DNA of 64,000 nt from Luteolibacter rhizosphaerae (GTDB taxonomy: Bacteria > Verrucomicrobiota > Verrucomicrobiia > Verrucomicrobiales > Akkermansiaceae). Below are positions 10,671-19,344 of this stretch, piece by piece. The stretch spans positions 62,001 to 126,000 of the forward strand of contig NZ_JAPDDR010000003.1 in NCBI RefSeq assembly GCF_025950095.1, in the 5' to 3' direction. Position numbers and translations under genes: made by a program. How positions within the stretch are numbered: the stretch's first letter is position 1; every line of letters begins with the position of its first letter. The notes beneath the pieces were generated by a model that worked only from the letters and a program-made list of their open reading frames with translations, did not search any database and was not told the origin of the DNA.

Positions 10671-11033
10671 CTACAGCCGTCGGGCAGCCCGGCCTTCGTC
10701 GATCAGCTTCCAGAAGTGCTTCGACTTGGCCAGTTCCTCGTCCTCGCCGATCGGGATCTTGGAGCGGAAAGCGAAATCCGAGAAGGTGCCCTTGTGCAGC
10801 ACGCGGTGGACGATCACGAATCCGTCTTTCACCTCGAAATAGAAGCGCCAGTCCTTTGCCCGGAAGCGGTAGAGCGTGCGACCATCCCGTTCGATCTTCC
10901 CAAAGCGGTCATCCCCGAGGTTCTCCAGATCCTTCTCGGTGACCTTGAACTCATCGAGCAATTCGAGCTGCTCCAGCGTGTCGAGACGCGAGATCTCGGC
11001 GGCGCTGATTTCATTGAAAACGATCTGGAACAC
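10671..11033 (-). CDS. RelE/ParE-like domain protein (possible toxin or relic)
   Basis: A 120-residue cytosolic protein. The central part, YRFRAKDWRFYFEVKDGFVI then VHRVLHKGTF, resembles the beta-sheet core of RelE/ParE-type proteins (annotated in related bacteria as cytotoxic translational repressor). The N-terminus is helical and longer than in usual RelE toxins, and the C-terminus is a basic helix. No antitoxin is adjacent: the next upstream gene, 160 bases away, is the toxin of a separate VapBC-type pair. The fold assignment is by pattern only, and toxicity is not implied by the sequence. Confidence 0.55.
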   Translation of the reverse strand: MFQIVFNEISAAEISRLDTLEQLELLDEFKVTEKDLENLGDDRFGKIERDGRTLYRFRAKDWRFYFEVKDGFVIVHRVLHKGTFSDFAFRSKIPIGEDEELAKSKHFWKLIDEGRAARRL

Positions 11034-11193
11034 GCGACGAGCGTGAGAGGCCCGGCCCGAAATTCCAAACGCGAAATTTGACGCTTCAGGATGATGACAG
11101 GACCAAGATGGGAAGCGCCGGTCCCCGCTTCCGCTTCAAGTTCGTCGACCCTCGGATCGCGGCGCACTGTTCCTTCGGTCAAGGGGTTTGGGC

Positions 11194-11607
11194 TCACCCC
11201 TCCTCCGAGATCGAGACCAAGCGCAACTTGGGAAAGTAAGTTCGCAGATAGCCCCTGTCATTAGTCGCCAGGGCATCCGCTTGTTTGGCGGCGTGGGCCG
11301 CTACCATGAAGTCGGGGAGGATGGTGGTGCGCGGTCCACCGGCTTGGCGGTATTTCCTGAACACCGCTCCAGCCAGCAACGCAGAGGACGCTTCCAATTC
11401 GCTATACTGGATCTGGAGTGATTCGAGAGCCTCGAGACAAGGTTCGTCTGAAGGAAAGAAGGAGCGGACTTCCGCCAGAACCACAGGGCTCACCCGCAGG
11501 GCTGCCGTCTCGGCAAGCTGCTGTAATTTCCCCAGCCAGAGACTCCCTTCAGGCTCACCTTTGAAGATGGCGAGAAGAACTGAAGTATCGATCGTCACGG
11601 TAGTCAT
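11194..11607 (-). CDS. vapC: VapC-type PIN-domain ribonuclease toxin
   Basis: A 137-residue PIN-domain protein. The acidic metal-binding residues expected of the family are visible: Asp in VTIDTSVLLAIF, Glu in VVLAEVRSFF, Asp in LPDFMVAAHA and Asp in LATNDRGYLRTYFP. PIN toxins of type II modules cleave RNA (often tRNA or rRNA) when freed from antitoxin. The gene overlaps the upstream AbrB-type antitoxin gene by four bases (11604-11607), the usual arrangement for such pairs. Length and motif order are typical, so it is probably intact. Confidence 0.85.
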   Translation of the reverse strand: MTTVTIDTSVLLAIFKGEPEGSLWLGKLQQLAETAALRVSPVVLAEVRSFFPSDEPCLEALESLQIQYSELEASSALLAGAVFRKYRQAGGPRTTILPDFMVAAHAAKQADALATNDRGYLRTYFPKLRLVSISEEG

Positions 11608-11849
11608 TTACCGGGGATCTCGACGGGACCGCGCAGACCATTCATCCACTCCTCCACGGATCCCCCGGAGAGCTCATCCTTCAAACAGCCGAGTACCGCT
11701 GCACCTTGCTGGTGGTTCACCACCTTCTTCAAACGGATACCGTCCGAAGTTTCGATGAAATCCACGGTCCCTCCCGGCAAAATCCCAAACTTGTCCCGCA
11801 GAGCCTTTGGAATCGTGACCTGGCCTTTGGAAGTGACCCGAGCTTTCAC
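11604..11849 (-). CDS. vapB: AbrB/VapB-type antitoxin
   Basis: An 81-residue protein with an N-terminal SpoVT/AbrB swapped-hairpin DNA-binding domain: ARVTSKGQVTIPKALRDKFG followed by ILPGGTVDF. The C-terminal tail (LKDELSGGSVEEWMNGLRGP) is the part expected to wrap and block the PIN toxin. It precedes and overlaps vapC, and such antitoxins usually repress their own promoter, here expected in the short gap 11850-11895. Confidence 0.85.
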   Translation of the reverse strand: MKARVTSKGQVTIPKALRDKFGILPGGTVDFIETSDGIRLKKVVNHQQGAAVLGCLKDELSGGSVEEWMNGLRGPVEIPGK

Positions 11850-11895
11850 CCCATCACGGTAAGGACGGAAAGTAAGAAAGTCAATTCACCTCCCT

Positions 11896-14800
11896 TTACT
11901 CCGGCACCGCCTCGATGCGATAGAACTGCCGCTCCGTCCCGTTGGGCGGGCTGTAGGTCACCGTCACCCGCTCGTAGTCCGTGCCCGCGAGATCCTCGCG
12001 CTGAATGTTCGTGAGTTCCGGATCGATGGACTCCCACGTGGTAAGATCATCGGCGGCGAGGACGTGATAACCCGCTCCCGCGGGAGCTTTTCGTGCAAGG
12101 TAGCTCAGGGTCACGCTGCCATCGGCAGCGCGGCTCAGCGGGGTCTGGACGCTATCGTAGACCTGCGGGTTCGTGCCGAAGGCGAATTCACCGAAGTTCG
12201 AGATCCCGTCGCGTTCCGGATCGAGGGCGATGCCGTGCAGGTGGGTCAACCCGGCGAACCAGGTGGCGAGCCACTGCTGATACGGTGGCAGGCCACCGGT
12301 CTCCTGAGCCAGATCCTCGATCTCGGAAGCGGAGAGTGCTCGGCCGTGAAGGCGGAACTGGTCAAGATCGCCCTGATAGTTGAAATCCGCGCTGGCGGCA
12401 TTTCCACCCAAGGTCAGCACCGCGTTCGAGTTCAAGCTGCTGGTGCTGCCGTTCGCGCTCCCCTCCAGCATGCCGTTCACGTAGATCTTCATCTCGCCGC
12501 TGGCTTGCACGCGCGTGATGCCGATGTGGACCCACTGGCCGGTGTTCACCGCACTCGTGCCGTGCAAGACCACATTCGGAAAAGCGCCCCCGGCCCAGCC
12601 GGTCTGGAAGGAAATTCGGTTCATGCCGCTGGCACTCTGGGTGCCGCCGATCATGAAATCCGCCGCGGGGCCCGGACTATCCGCGCTGACGATGGAACGC
12701 CCGGCCGGCACGGTGTTCGCCACTTGGAAGACCTGGGTGCTGCGCATCCAGAAGGAGATCGTGAAATCACCCGTGACCGGATTCGCCATGTTCACGACCT
12801 CTGCCGCGCCATCAAAGGCCAGCGCACCGCCGAACTTGCCGGCGATCCAATCGCTCTCCTCCATTCCGATGAGGGTGCCGTGATTCTCCTCAGGCGAGCT
12901 GTCGGTCGCGGAAACGCCCGTGCCATTGTCGAACTTTAGCCAGGCCAGCAGGCTGGCATCGCTCACGGTGGTGAGGACTTCCGCGGAGGCGAAGTTTCCT
13001 TCCCCTCCCGCCCCCTGTGCCTTGCCCGCGGGCAGGCTCACCAGAACATCCCCGAAGCCGTGCGGCGTGAGCGTGAGGGTGTAATCCTGGCCGCTGCCTG
13101 TGAGGGTGCTGGCGCTGGCACCCAGCACCGAGAAGTCGGAAGCGCTGAGACCGGTGACCGCCTCGCTGAAGTGCACGCCGACCGTGTAGGAGCCTCCCGC
13201 TCCGGACGGCGCCACGAGGTGCACCGCTGGTGCTGCCGGTAGGGACTGGATCCAATCGCCAATGACCTGCGCCGCCTGCTCATCCACCAGGCTCTTCGCG
13301 ATCGGCGGCATCTTCAGAGTGCCTGCGGTGCCGTGGCGGACCTTCAAAATCGAGCGTGCCAGATCGCCGGGAACCACCACCCGATCCCCCGGATCGAAGT
13401 ACGGCACCTCCAGCTCGCCGCGGATCAGGCCCTGCGCAGGCAGCGGCGTGGTGAAGCGGGCATCGAAGAATGCGCGCACACCGCCGGGACGGTGGCATTG
13501 GGCGCAGTTCGAATCGAGATAGGAACGAACCCGCTCTTCCAAGCTCGCCGAATTATCCGCCATGTTCTTCGCCTTCAAGAACCATGGCAGTTGCGCCGGA
13601 TTGTAGCCGGAGTCGAACCAGCCGAGCGCACCCAAAGTCTCAAGCTGATTGGCGGTGCGACCCGTCCGGTCGTAGGTGAGATCGCCATTAAGCTGGTGCG
13701 TCTTCAGCCCGAGCACGTGCCCCGCATTGCCATTATGGCAGACACGGCAGTCCGTGCGGCTCGGGTATTCCCAAGTCTGCACGCGCGTCCCGCCACCGGC
13801 CTCCGTGATGGTGATCGGTTCGCTGAAGCCACCGGGCAGCAACTCCGCATCGCTACCATCCGGCAGCCAGTGGTAGGTCACGCCATAGGGCTCCCCGGTC
13901 GTCGGCATGACGATGAAGCGCGTCTCCAAGCGCCGGTGCACGGACGGCTGGCTCTCATCGGTCGCCAGCTCGAAGTGCTTGATGAACACCGTCCCGGCGG
14001 GAAAGGACCAATCCCCGTTCGGCTTGAAGCCGATCTTCTCCTCCGTGGTGTTGTGGTTGCCATCGTTGGGCAGCGCGATCCACCGCTTCTTCGCCGAGGC
14101 ATCCGACCACAAGGGTGCATTCACTCCATACGGAAACACCCCGGGCGCCGGCGTGAGCGTGGCGAGATCCGAAAACGCCCCGGTCTCCGAGAGCAAGGCT
14201 GGCGGCTCGGTGACAATGATCGTTGGCTGCCAAGTCCCGGCGTAAAGAAACTGCGACGGACTCAGCGCGACATTCGCGATCCGGACCTCATCGAACTCCG
14301 CGCCGTTCGCGTGATCCGCGGGATTCCAGTTGTACATCCCCCGCCCGATGCTCCATGCCCCCGACTGCAGATTCCCCACATAGCCGTTCGCCAAGCCGAT
14401 CTGCGTGTAGCTCCCGTTATCGTAAGAATAGACCCGCAGCGTGCCATCGCTGACCTTGCCGACGATCGCCAGATGATACCAGCGGTCCGCCAAAAACTCG
14501 TTGCGATCGATCACGTGGATCGGCGTGGAAACCCACTGCTGTGTCGCCGGGTTCAGCGTGCGGACGTCCAGGAAGAGATCCCCGTTCTGCAGCGCCACTT
14601 GGGTATTTCCCTGCGGATTGCTCCGGCCCCAGCGCATCAGGCGGAAGGGCTGGATCGGCGGGCCCGCCTCATTGTCGATCGGCGTGGTGCCGCTGGCACC
14701 GTCCAGACCCAGAAAGCACTGGTAGCTGCCGCTTGTTAGAGAGCCTGCCTCAGGCTTGAAGCTCAGCTCGATCGTGAAGTCGTCCAGCCTACCCATCTTG

Positions 14801-16386
14801 TCGGGCATCGCCAGCCCGCCCGCACCATTGCCGGGATAGCCATCCCCATCACCGCCCGCGCGGGTGTGGATGCCACCGGTATTACCGGTCATTCCGGAAG
14901 GTGTGAGACCATTCGGAGCCGAGTAGATGACGTTACCGCTGCTACTACCATCATCGTACACCTGCATGGCCAGGCCATTGTCGATCACGTCCACGCTCCG
15001 GTCCCCCGGATTGTCCGAGACGTAGCCCGAGACATTCGCAGCGGCCCGGTCCTCGAAACGATACCACACTGGATTCGTCGTCGCGGGCGGCTCCACGGCC
15101 AGCTTCATGAAGCGCCCCCGCGCCCCGGTGCCATTGATCTTGATGAAGACCGGCTCGCCCGCGTGATCCTTACCGATGGTCGAAGTGCCGCTATAAACAC
15201 TACCGCTCGGCATGTCCGTGAGGATCGTTCCCGTGGCCGCCCCGTCCGCATAATCAAAGGAGCGGATCCGCGCGCTGACATTGTCCACCGTGAGGAACTT
15301 GCCGCTAAGCTCCGGGAACTCGCTGCCGCGATACACGAAGCCGCCGACCACGCAGCCATCCGGCCCGTCCGCATGCCGCACCCGCCACACCGGCGCTGTC
15401 ACCGTGCCATGCACCACGGGAGGCATCGCCTTCGGCCCCGGCGAAGCCCCCTCGATGAAGGGCCAGCCATAGTTCGCCCCGGCAGCGAGCAGGCACAGCT
15501 CCTCCTCCGTATCCTGTCCGCTCTCGCCGATCCAGATGCGGTTCGTGGGCGCATCGTAGGAGAAGCGATAAGGCTGGCGCAGGCCGATCGCGTAGAACTC
15601 CTCCAGATGCGCGCCACCCGCATCCACGAAGGGATTGTCGTCCGGAATACCGTAGTTCGCGGTGAAACTGTTAGGCCAACCGGACGGCATCGCGAACTGC
15701 ACGGGCTGACGCCGGATCCCATGACTCCCCGCCTTCTGGTCCACATCGATCCGTAGGATCCCGGAGAAGAGCCGCTCATCAACCTTCTGCGCGACGTTGT
15801 ACTGATCGTTCGCCCCGCCTTCGTCCCCGATCGCCACGTAGAGATAGCCATCCGGCCCGAACATCATGCAGCCGCTATCGTGGAACTGCTGCCGGTCATA
15901 CTGCTGGATCAGGATCTGCTCGCTGCCGGGGTCTGCCGCCTGACTCCCATCCGGCACCGTGAATCGCGAAAGCCGCCAATAGGCCTCGTTGCCATTCCCG
16001 CCGCTCGGCGGAGCCCATTTGTAGGTGATGTACACATACCCGCGGTTCGGTGAGCCCGCCTGCCCGAACTCCGGGTGAAACACCAGCCAGGTCATCCCCG
16101 AATCACTGGCGGTGAACGTGTTCGAGCGCCAATCGAGGAAGGTCTCCGTGCTGGTCGCCGCCGCATCGTCCTCGAACAGGAAGATCCGCCCCTCCTTCGC
16201 CACGCACAGCAGCTTGCTCGTCCCCGGATAAGGGGTGAGGTGCATCGGCAGGTTGATATTGATCCCCTGATAAGTCTCCCGGACCGTCCACTCCCCTGCC
16301 GCCGTCGACTCCACAGCGGGAAAATTCCCGTTTAGGAAAGGGCCGATCGCCTCCGGCGCATCCAGTCCCGGCTGGGCTCGCGACAC
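11896..16386 (-). CDS. Multidomain exported PQQ-type sugar dehydrogenase with LamG and cytochrome c segments
   Basis: A 1496-residue protein. Residues about 20-440 form a six-bladed glucose/sorbosone dehydrogenase-type propeller (GCMMFGPDGYLYVAIGDEGG, IGLRQPYRFSYD, GANYGWPFIEG). A LamG/concanavalin-like domain follows (~455-700). Then comes a cytochrome-like region with two heme c sites, CRVCH (~880) and CAQCH (~960), an Ig-like domain (~1062-1145), a second LamG domain (~1150-1330) and a C-terminal module DPERDGISNFGEFAFGTNP ending QFYRIEA. It probably oxidises sugars outside the cytoplasm, passing electrons to hemes in the same chain. The only start in frame is GTG 16386, which lacks a full signal peptide. 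In-frame codons just upstream read VAACLLACTAVSRA, a good signal core, but its natural ATG (16472, MSYLPSFRAGLRPHG) is in another frame, so a one-base loss near 16413-16422 is suspected. Confidence 0.85.
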   Translation of the reverse strand: MSRAQPGLDAPEAIGPFLNGNFPAVESTAAGEWTVRETYQGININLPMHLTPYPGTSKLLCVAKEGRIFLFEDDAAATSTETFLDWRSNTFTASDSGMTWLVFHPEFGQAGSPNRGYVYITYKWAPPSGGNGNEAYWRLSRFTVPDGSQAADPGSEQILIQQYDRQQFHDSGCMMFGPDGYLYVAIGDEGGANDQYNVAQKVDERLFSGILRIDVDQKAGSHGIRRQPVQFAMPSGWPNSFTANYGIPDDNPFVDAGGAHLEEFYAIGLRQPYRFSYDAPTNRIWIGESGQDTEEELCLLAAGANYGWPFIEGASPGPKAMPPVVHGTVTAPVWRVRHADGPDGCVVGGFVYRGSEFPELSGKFLTVDNVSARIRSFDYADGAATGTILTDMPSGSVYSGTSTIGKDHAGEPVFIKINGTGARGRFMKLAVEPPATTNPVWYRFEDRAAANVSGYVSDNPGDRSVDVIDNGLAMQVYDDGSSSGNVIYSAPNGLTPSGMTGNTGGIHTRAGGDGDGYPGNGAGGLAMPDKMGRLDDFTIELSFKPEAGSLTSGSYQCFLGLDGASGTTPIDNEAGPPIQPFRLMRWGRSNPQGNTQVALQNGDLFLDVRTLNPATQQWVSTPIHVIDRNEFLADRWYHLAIVGKVSDGTLRVYSYDNGSYTQIGLANGYVGNLQSGAWSIGRGMYNWNPADHANGAEFDEVRIANVALSPSQFLYAGTWQPTIIVTEPPALLSETGAFSDLATLTPAPGVFPYGVNAPLWSDASAKKRWIALPNDGNHNTTEEKIGFKPNGDWSFPAGTVFIKHFELATDESQPSVHRRLETRFIVMPTTGEPYGVTYHWLPDGSDAELLPGGFSEPITITEAGGGTRVQTWEYPSRTDCRVCHNGNAGHVLGLKTHQLNGDLTYDRTGRTANQLETLGALGWFDSGYNPAQLPWFLKAKNMADNSASLEERVRSYLDSNCAQCHRPGGVRAFFDARFTTPLPAQGLIRGELEVPYFDPGDRVVVPGDLARSILKVRHGTAGTLKMPPIAKSLVDEQAAQVIGDWIQSLPAAPAVHLVAPSGAGGSYTVGVHFSEAVTGLSASDFSVLGASASTLTGSGQDYTLTLTPHGFGDVLVSLPAGKAQGAGGEGNFASAEVLTTVSDASLLAWLKFDNGTGVSATDSSPEENHGTLIGMEESDWIAGKFGGALAFDGAAEVVNMANPVTGDFTISFWMRSTQVFQVANTVPAGRSIVSADSPGPAADFMIGGTQSASGMNRISFQTGWAGGAFPNVVLHGTSAVNTGQWVHIGITRVQASGEMKIYVNGMLEGSANGSTSSLNSNAVLTLGGNAASADFNYQGDLDQFRLHGRALSASEIEDLAQETGGLPPYQQWLATWFAGLTHLHGIALDPERDGISNFGEFAFGTNPQVYDSVQTPLSRAADGSVTLSYLARKAPAGAGYHVLAADDLTTWESIDPELTNIQREDLAGTDYERVTVTYSPPNGTERQFYRIEAVPE

Positions 16387-16649
16387 GGCGGTACAGGCAA
16401 GCAGGCAAGCGGCTACCGCGGGATGATCCCATGCGGGCGCAGGCCGGCCCGGAAAGAGGGCAGGTAGGACATTTGGGTTTTGGGTTAAACCGAAGGGCGA
16501 AGACCAATACGCAAACTTGTTTGATCCTGCAAACGGTTTGTTCCACGCCCCTGTGACGTTTCCGTTGATCGGACCCGCGCTGGCAACCAGCCCGATCCGA
16601 GCGAATCTCCTTGGCAGCCCCGAGCCAGCCGCCCTAAAACCCCCGCGCC

Positions 16650-16757
16650 ATGACCCGCAAGCAGATCGACGTCAGCGTCTACGTCTTCATCTTTCTCCTG
16701 ATCTTCGCCTTCGTAAGCTCAGTCTGGGGCGTCATGGGCATGATCGGTTGGGTCTAA
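16650..16757 (+). CDS. Predicted 35-aa single-span membrane peptide
   Basis: A short frame starts at ATG 16650 and ends at TAA 16757. It reads MTRKQIDVSVYVFIFLLIFA and then FVSSVWGVMGMIGWV. The basic start followed by a continuous hydrophobic helix of about 20 residues is typical of small membrane proteins such as respiratory-complex accessory peptides. There is no clear ribosome site, and neighbours on either side are on the opposite strand. I do not recognise a family. The composition is far from that of random high-GC frames, which supports it being real, but expression is unproven. Confidence 0.45.
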   Translation: MTRKQIDVSVYVFIFLLIFAFVSSVWGVMGMIGWV

Positions 16758-16788
16758 GCGAAGGGCATCGGGACATACTCCCCGCCCC

Positions 16789-17355
16789 TCACGCCCAGCC
16801 CACCGCGATCTCCTGCGGGTGTCCCCCGCGGTCGTGGAATTTCACGTGGCCGTTTGCCAGCGCGTACTCGTGCACGCACTTGGTCACCTTCACGTCGAAG
16901 GCGCAGTACTCCGCGATCCTCATCAGCGGCTCCTTGTTGCCCGTCTTCTTGTATTCCTGCCACCAGCGCAGCGCATCCAGACCATCGGCCGACTTGCCCG
17001 TGCCCAGGCAGGCGGAAGCCGCAGCCTCCAGCTTCATCCGGAAACCCAGCTTCTCCTGCAGGTCCAGCATCATGTCCAGATTCACCGTCTGGGCTGGCAG
17101 ATCGTAGATCGTGTAACCCTGCAGCACGGGGTAATCGAACTCCACGTGATTCCAGCCCACGACGAGATCCGCGCGCACCAGTTCGTCCACCAAGTCGTTC
17201 ACATGCTCCTCCCCGTAGATCCGGTAGCCGCCGCGCGCGGTGCTGTAGGTCACCGCCACGGAGATGCCCATCTTGTCCTTGTGGGCGGAACCACCCACGT
17301 CGCCGAAGCTGCGCTGGGTCTCGAGGTCGAAGTAAACGATGTTCTTGCCGGACAC
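16789..17355 (-). CDS. RNase H-like 3'-5' exonuclease-type protein (YprB-like)
   Basis: A 188-residue protein with DEDD-type acidic motifs: YFDLETQRSF near residues 9-18 (DxE), VVGWNHVEFDYPVLQGY in the middle (Asp of the second motif), and AEYCAFDVKVT near the C-terminus. This pattern fits ribonuclease H-like proteins of the YprB/predicted-exonuclease group, which act on DNA or RNA 3' ends; partners are often helicases, none of which is seen here. It lies 58 bases downstream of the acetyltransferase gene on the same strand. Confidence 0.75.
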   Translation of the reverse strand: MSGKNIVYFDLETQRSFGDVGGSAHKDKMGISVAVTYSTARGGYRIYGEEHVNDLVDELVRADLVVGWNHVEFDYPVLQGYTIYDLPAQTVNLDMMLDLQEKLGFRMKLEAAASACLGTGKSADGLDALRWWQEYKKTGNKEPLMRIAEYCAFDVKVTKCVHEYALANGHVKFHDRGGHPQEIAVGWA

Positions 17356-17413
17356 GCGGGCAGGCTACGCGGCGAAGCGGACCCGGGGCAACCCCGGAGG
17401 GCCGCCTCGGGAG

Positions 17414-17839
17414 TTAGAATTCCTCCGCCAGCGACTTCCGGAAGCGGTATCCCGTCTTCGCATAGCCGGATTGCTCGTAGAAGCGGTGCGCCTCTTCCCG
17501 CTGCAGCCCGCTGCTCACCCGGATGTCCTTCACCCCCTCCCTTCGGAACCAATCCTCCGCTGCCCGCAGCAAAGCCTTGCCGATACCCTGTCCTTGGTAA
17601 GCCGGGCTCACCGATAGCGCGAGGATGTAGCCGATGGGATCCGGGTGCTCGTAGACCGGCAGCGAGACAATCCCGATGAACCCCGCCACCTTCTCGCCCG
17701 CCACCGCCACCAGCGTGTGATGCGAGTCGGACAAAGCCGTCATCCGGACAACTACGTCATCCCTAGTAGCAGGATACCCGAGCGTGCTCAGCAGACCGGC
17801 CAGCGCCGCTGCGTCTTCGTTCACATAAGGACGGATCAT
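17414..17839 (-). CDS. GNAT-family N-acetyltransferase
   Basis: A 141-residue GNAT enzyme that would move an acetyl group from acetyl-CoA to an amine. The acetyl-CoA site is clear in LALSVSPAYQGQGIGKALL (motif A, Q/RxxGxG/A), and the C-terminal SGLQREEAHRFYEQSGYAKT is the usual motif B. The substrate cannot be told. It starts two bases after the M64 peptidase stop codon, so it may be the last gene but one of that transcript. Confidence 0.88.
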   Translation of the reverse strand: MIRPYVNEDAAALAGLLSTLGYPATRDDVVVRMTALSDSHHTLVAVAGEKVAGFIGIVSLPVYEHPDPIGYILALSVSPAYQGQGIGKALLRAAEDWFRREGVKDIRVSSGLQREEAHRFYEQSGYAKTGYRFRKSLAEEF

Positions 17840-17841
17840 GG

Positions 17842-19344
17842 CTATGGCGCGCTTACCTTCAGCCGCATCGCGCGGCGGCTCGTGGCCCCGATCGGACTCG
17901 CGTCCCGCACTACCAGCAAGGTCGCGCTATCCTCCACCACCACCGTGTGCCCGCTGCCGGAATCCCAGGAACTCAGATTACCGGAGACCTCCGCCGTATA
18001 GCTCACATCCGTCCGCTTCGCGCGGCGCGGCACCGTCAGCGTGAGATACTTCTGCCCGCTCACCGTGGTGATGCCCGCCGCGGGCCGCTTGGATGCCTCG
18101 ATCGGCAGCGCCCCGCTCACGCCCAGACCATACTTCACCAGATTCGGGAAGCCATCGCCCGCGGGCGCGGCATTGTCCCCGCCGTACTGCGTGCGCCATG
18201 CCGCCAGCGTCGGCGGCAGTTGGTTCGTCAGGCTGATCGTCCATGTCACCTCATGCTGGAGCAGCGCCGAGGGATCGTTCCGCACGAAGGTGGTCGGATC
18301 CTTCACCCGCGCCTTCACCGTGTGAGAACCATTCCCCAGGACCTCGGAGTTCACTGAGAAACTCGGGCTCGTTGCCGACGCTTGTTGCACGCCATCGACA
18401 AACCAACTCGTCTGCAAGCTGCCGATGCTCGGCAGCTTCGGCGATACCGAGAAGCTGAGGTCCTGGTAGTCGCTCACCGCAAACGAGGTTCCGCTCGGCG
18501 TCCAACTCTCCACCGGGTCCACGCGCTGGTAGATCGATTTCACGAACTGCTCGCGGTTCACGTTCCCCACCGGCCGGTTCAGGTTCCGCATCAGCGAATT
18601 GTTGTGCGGTCGATACCAGCCCGCCACGCGATACATCGAGCCCTCGAAGAGCCCCACCTGGCTATCGTAGGTCGAGGTCTCCGGAGTCGGCACCGGCGTC
18701 GCAGGCAGGATCCACGCATTCCACTTTATCAGCTCCCGGGTCGTCACCGCGGTATTGTTTGCGGCTTCACTGGGCGTATAGCCGGGATACTCGGCATCAT
18801 ACTCGTCCGCGAGATTCGCGAAAGAGTGCCCGACCTCATGCTCCACGATCTGCGGGCTCAGCGAGTTCACGGAGGACACCGAGATCGAGCCGCCTGCGCC
18901 GCCATACTTCGTGTCGTTCACCAGCACGATCGGCATGTGATACTCCGGCACATGCGCATTGAGAAGCTGGTAGGCCTTGCTGGATCCGCCCGATCCCAGC
19001 GTGAGCAATTGGCCCACCGAAGGCGTGTTGAAGCCGGCATTGAAATACGTGTCCCGCAAAACTCCGGCGCTGCCATAGTCGCAGCCCGATTCATTTGAGA
19101 CAATCTGGATCCGGAATACGTTGCAGTAGGAGCGGTATTGCTGCCATGGCTCGCGCGAGAAGAGGTAGTTCACCGCCGTGTTCACATGGCTCGCGAAGTT
19201 CGGCATGTCAGCAGCGGTATAGCCCTCGGACAAGAACACGATGTTCACGCGCTTGCTCCGCGGACCGGTGCTCTGGACCGTATGCAGGGTCGCCTGTGCG
19301 AAGACTCCGCCAATGCAGAGCAAGAAGAGGAGGAGGGATTTCAT
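17842..19344 (-). CDS. Secreted M64-family metallopeptidase with C-terminal sorting-like module
   Basis: A 500-residue exported protein. A signal peptide is plain (MKSLLLFLLCIGGVFAQA). The zinc site is HEVGHSFANLADEY near residue 167, matching the HExGHxxxxLxDEY pattern of peptidase family M64 (IgA-peptidase-like). After the catalytic domain come an Ig-like stretch (~310-390) and a C-terminal module with GDGFPNLVKYGLG and a tail ending MRLKVSAP, related to modules on other exported proteins here. ATG 19344 is chosen because it gives the signal peptide and overlaps the upstream stop codon by one base (TGATG), a sign of translational coupling. The longer frame to 19638 is a shadow of the upstream gene. 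Confidence 0.87.
   Translation of the reverse strand: MKSLLLFLLCIGGVFAQATLHTVQSTGPRSKRVNIVFLSEGYTAADMPNFASHVNTAVNYLFSREPWQQYRSYCNVFRIQIVSNESGCDYGSAGVLRDTYFNAGFNTPSVGQLLTLGSGGSSKAYQLLNAHVPEYHMPIVLVNDTKYGGAGGSISVSSVNSLSPQIVEHEVGHSFANLADEYDAEYPGYTPSEAANNTAVTTRELIKWNAWILPATPVPTPETSTYDSQVGLFEGSMYRVAGWYRPHNNSLMRNLNRPVGNVNREQFVKSIYQRVDPVESWTPSGTSFAVSDYQDLSFSVSPKLPSIGSLQTSWFVDGVQQASATSPSFSVNSEVLGNGSHTVKARVKDPTTFVRNDPSALLQHEVTWTISLTNQLPPTLAAWRTQYGGDNAAPAGDGFPNLVKYGLGVSGALPIEASKRPAAGITTVSGQKYLTLTVPRRAKRTDVSYTAEVSGNLSSWDSGSGHTVVVEDSATLLVVRDASPIGATSRRAMRLKVSAP

Noticed and set aside
12064-15756. Long plus-strand frames opposite the PQQ-type dehydrogenase
   Set aside because: They lack domains and have the Arg/His/Ala composition of antisense GC-rich sequence.
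16517-17107. 196-aa plus-strand frame covering the 35-aa membrane peptide
   Set aside because: It overlaps the RNase H-like gene antisense and has no domain. Only the short frame 16650-16757 has a protein-like composition.
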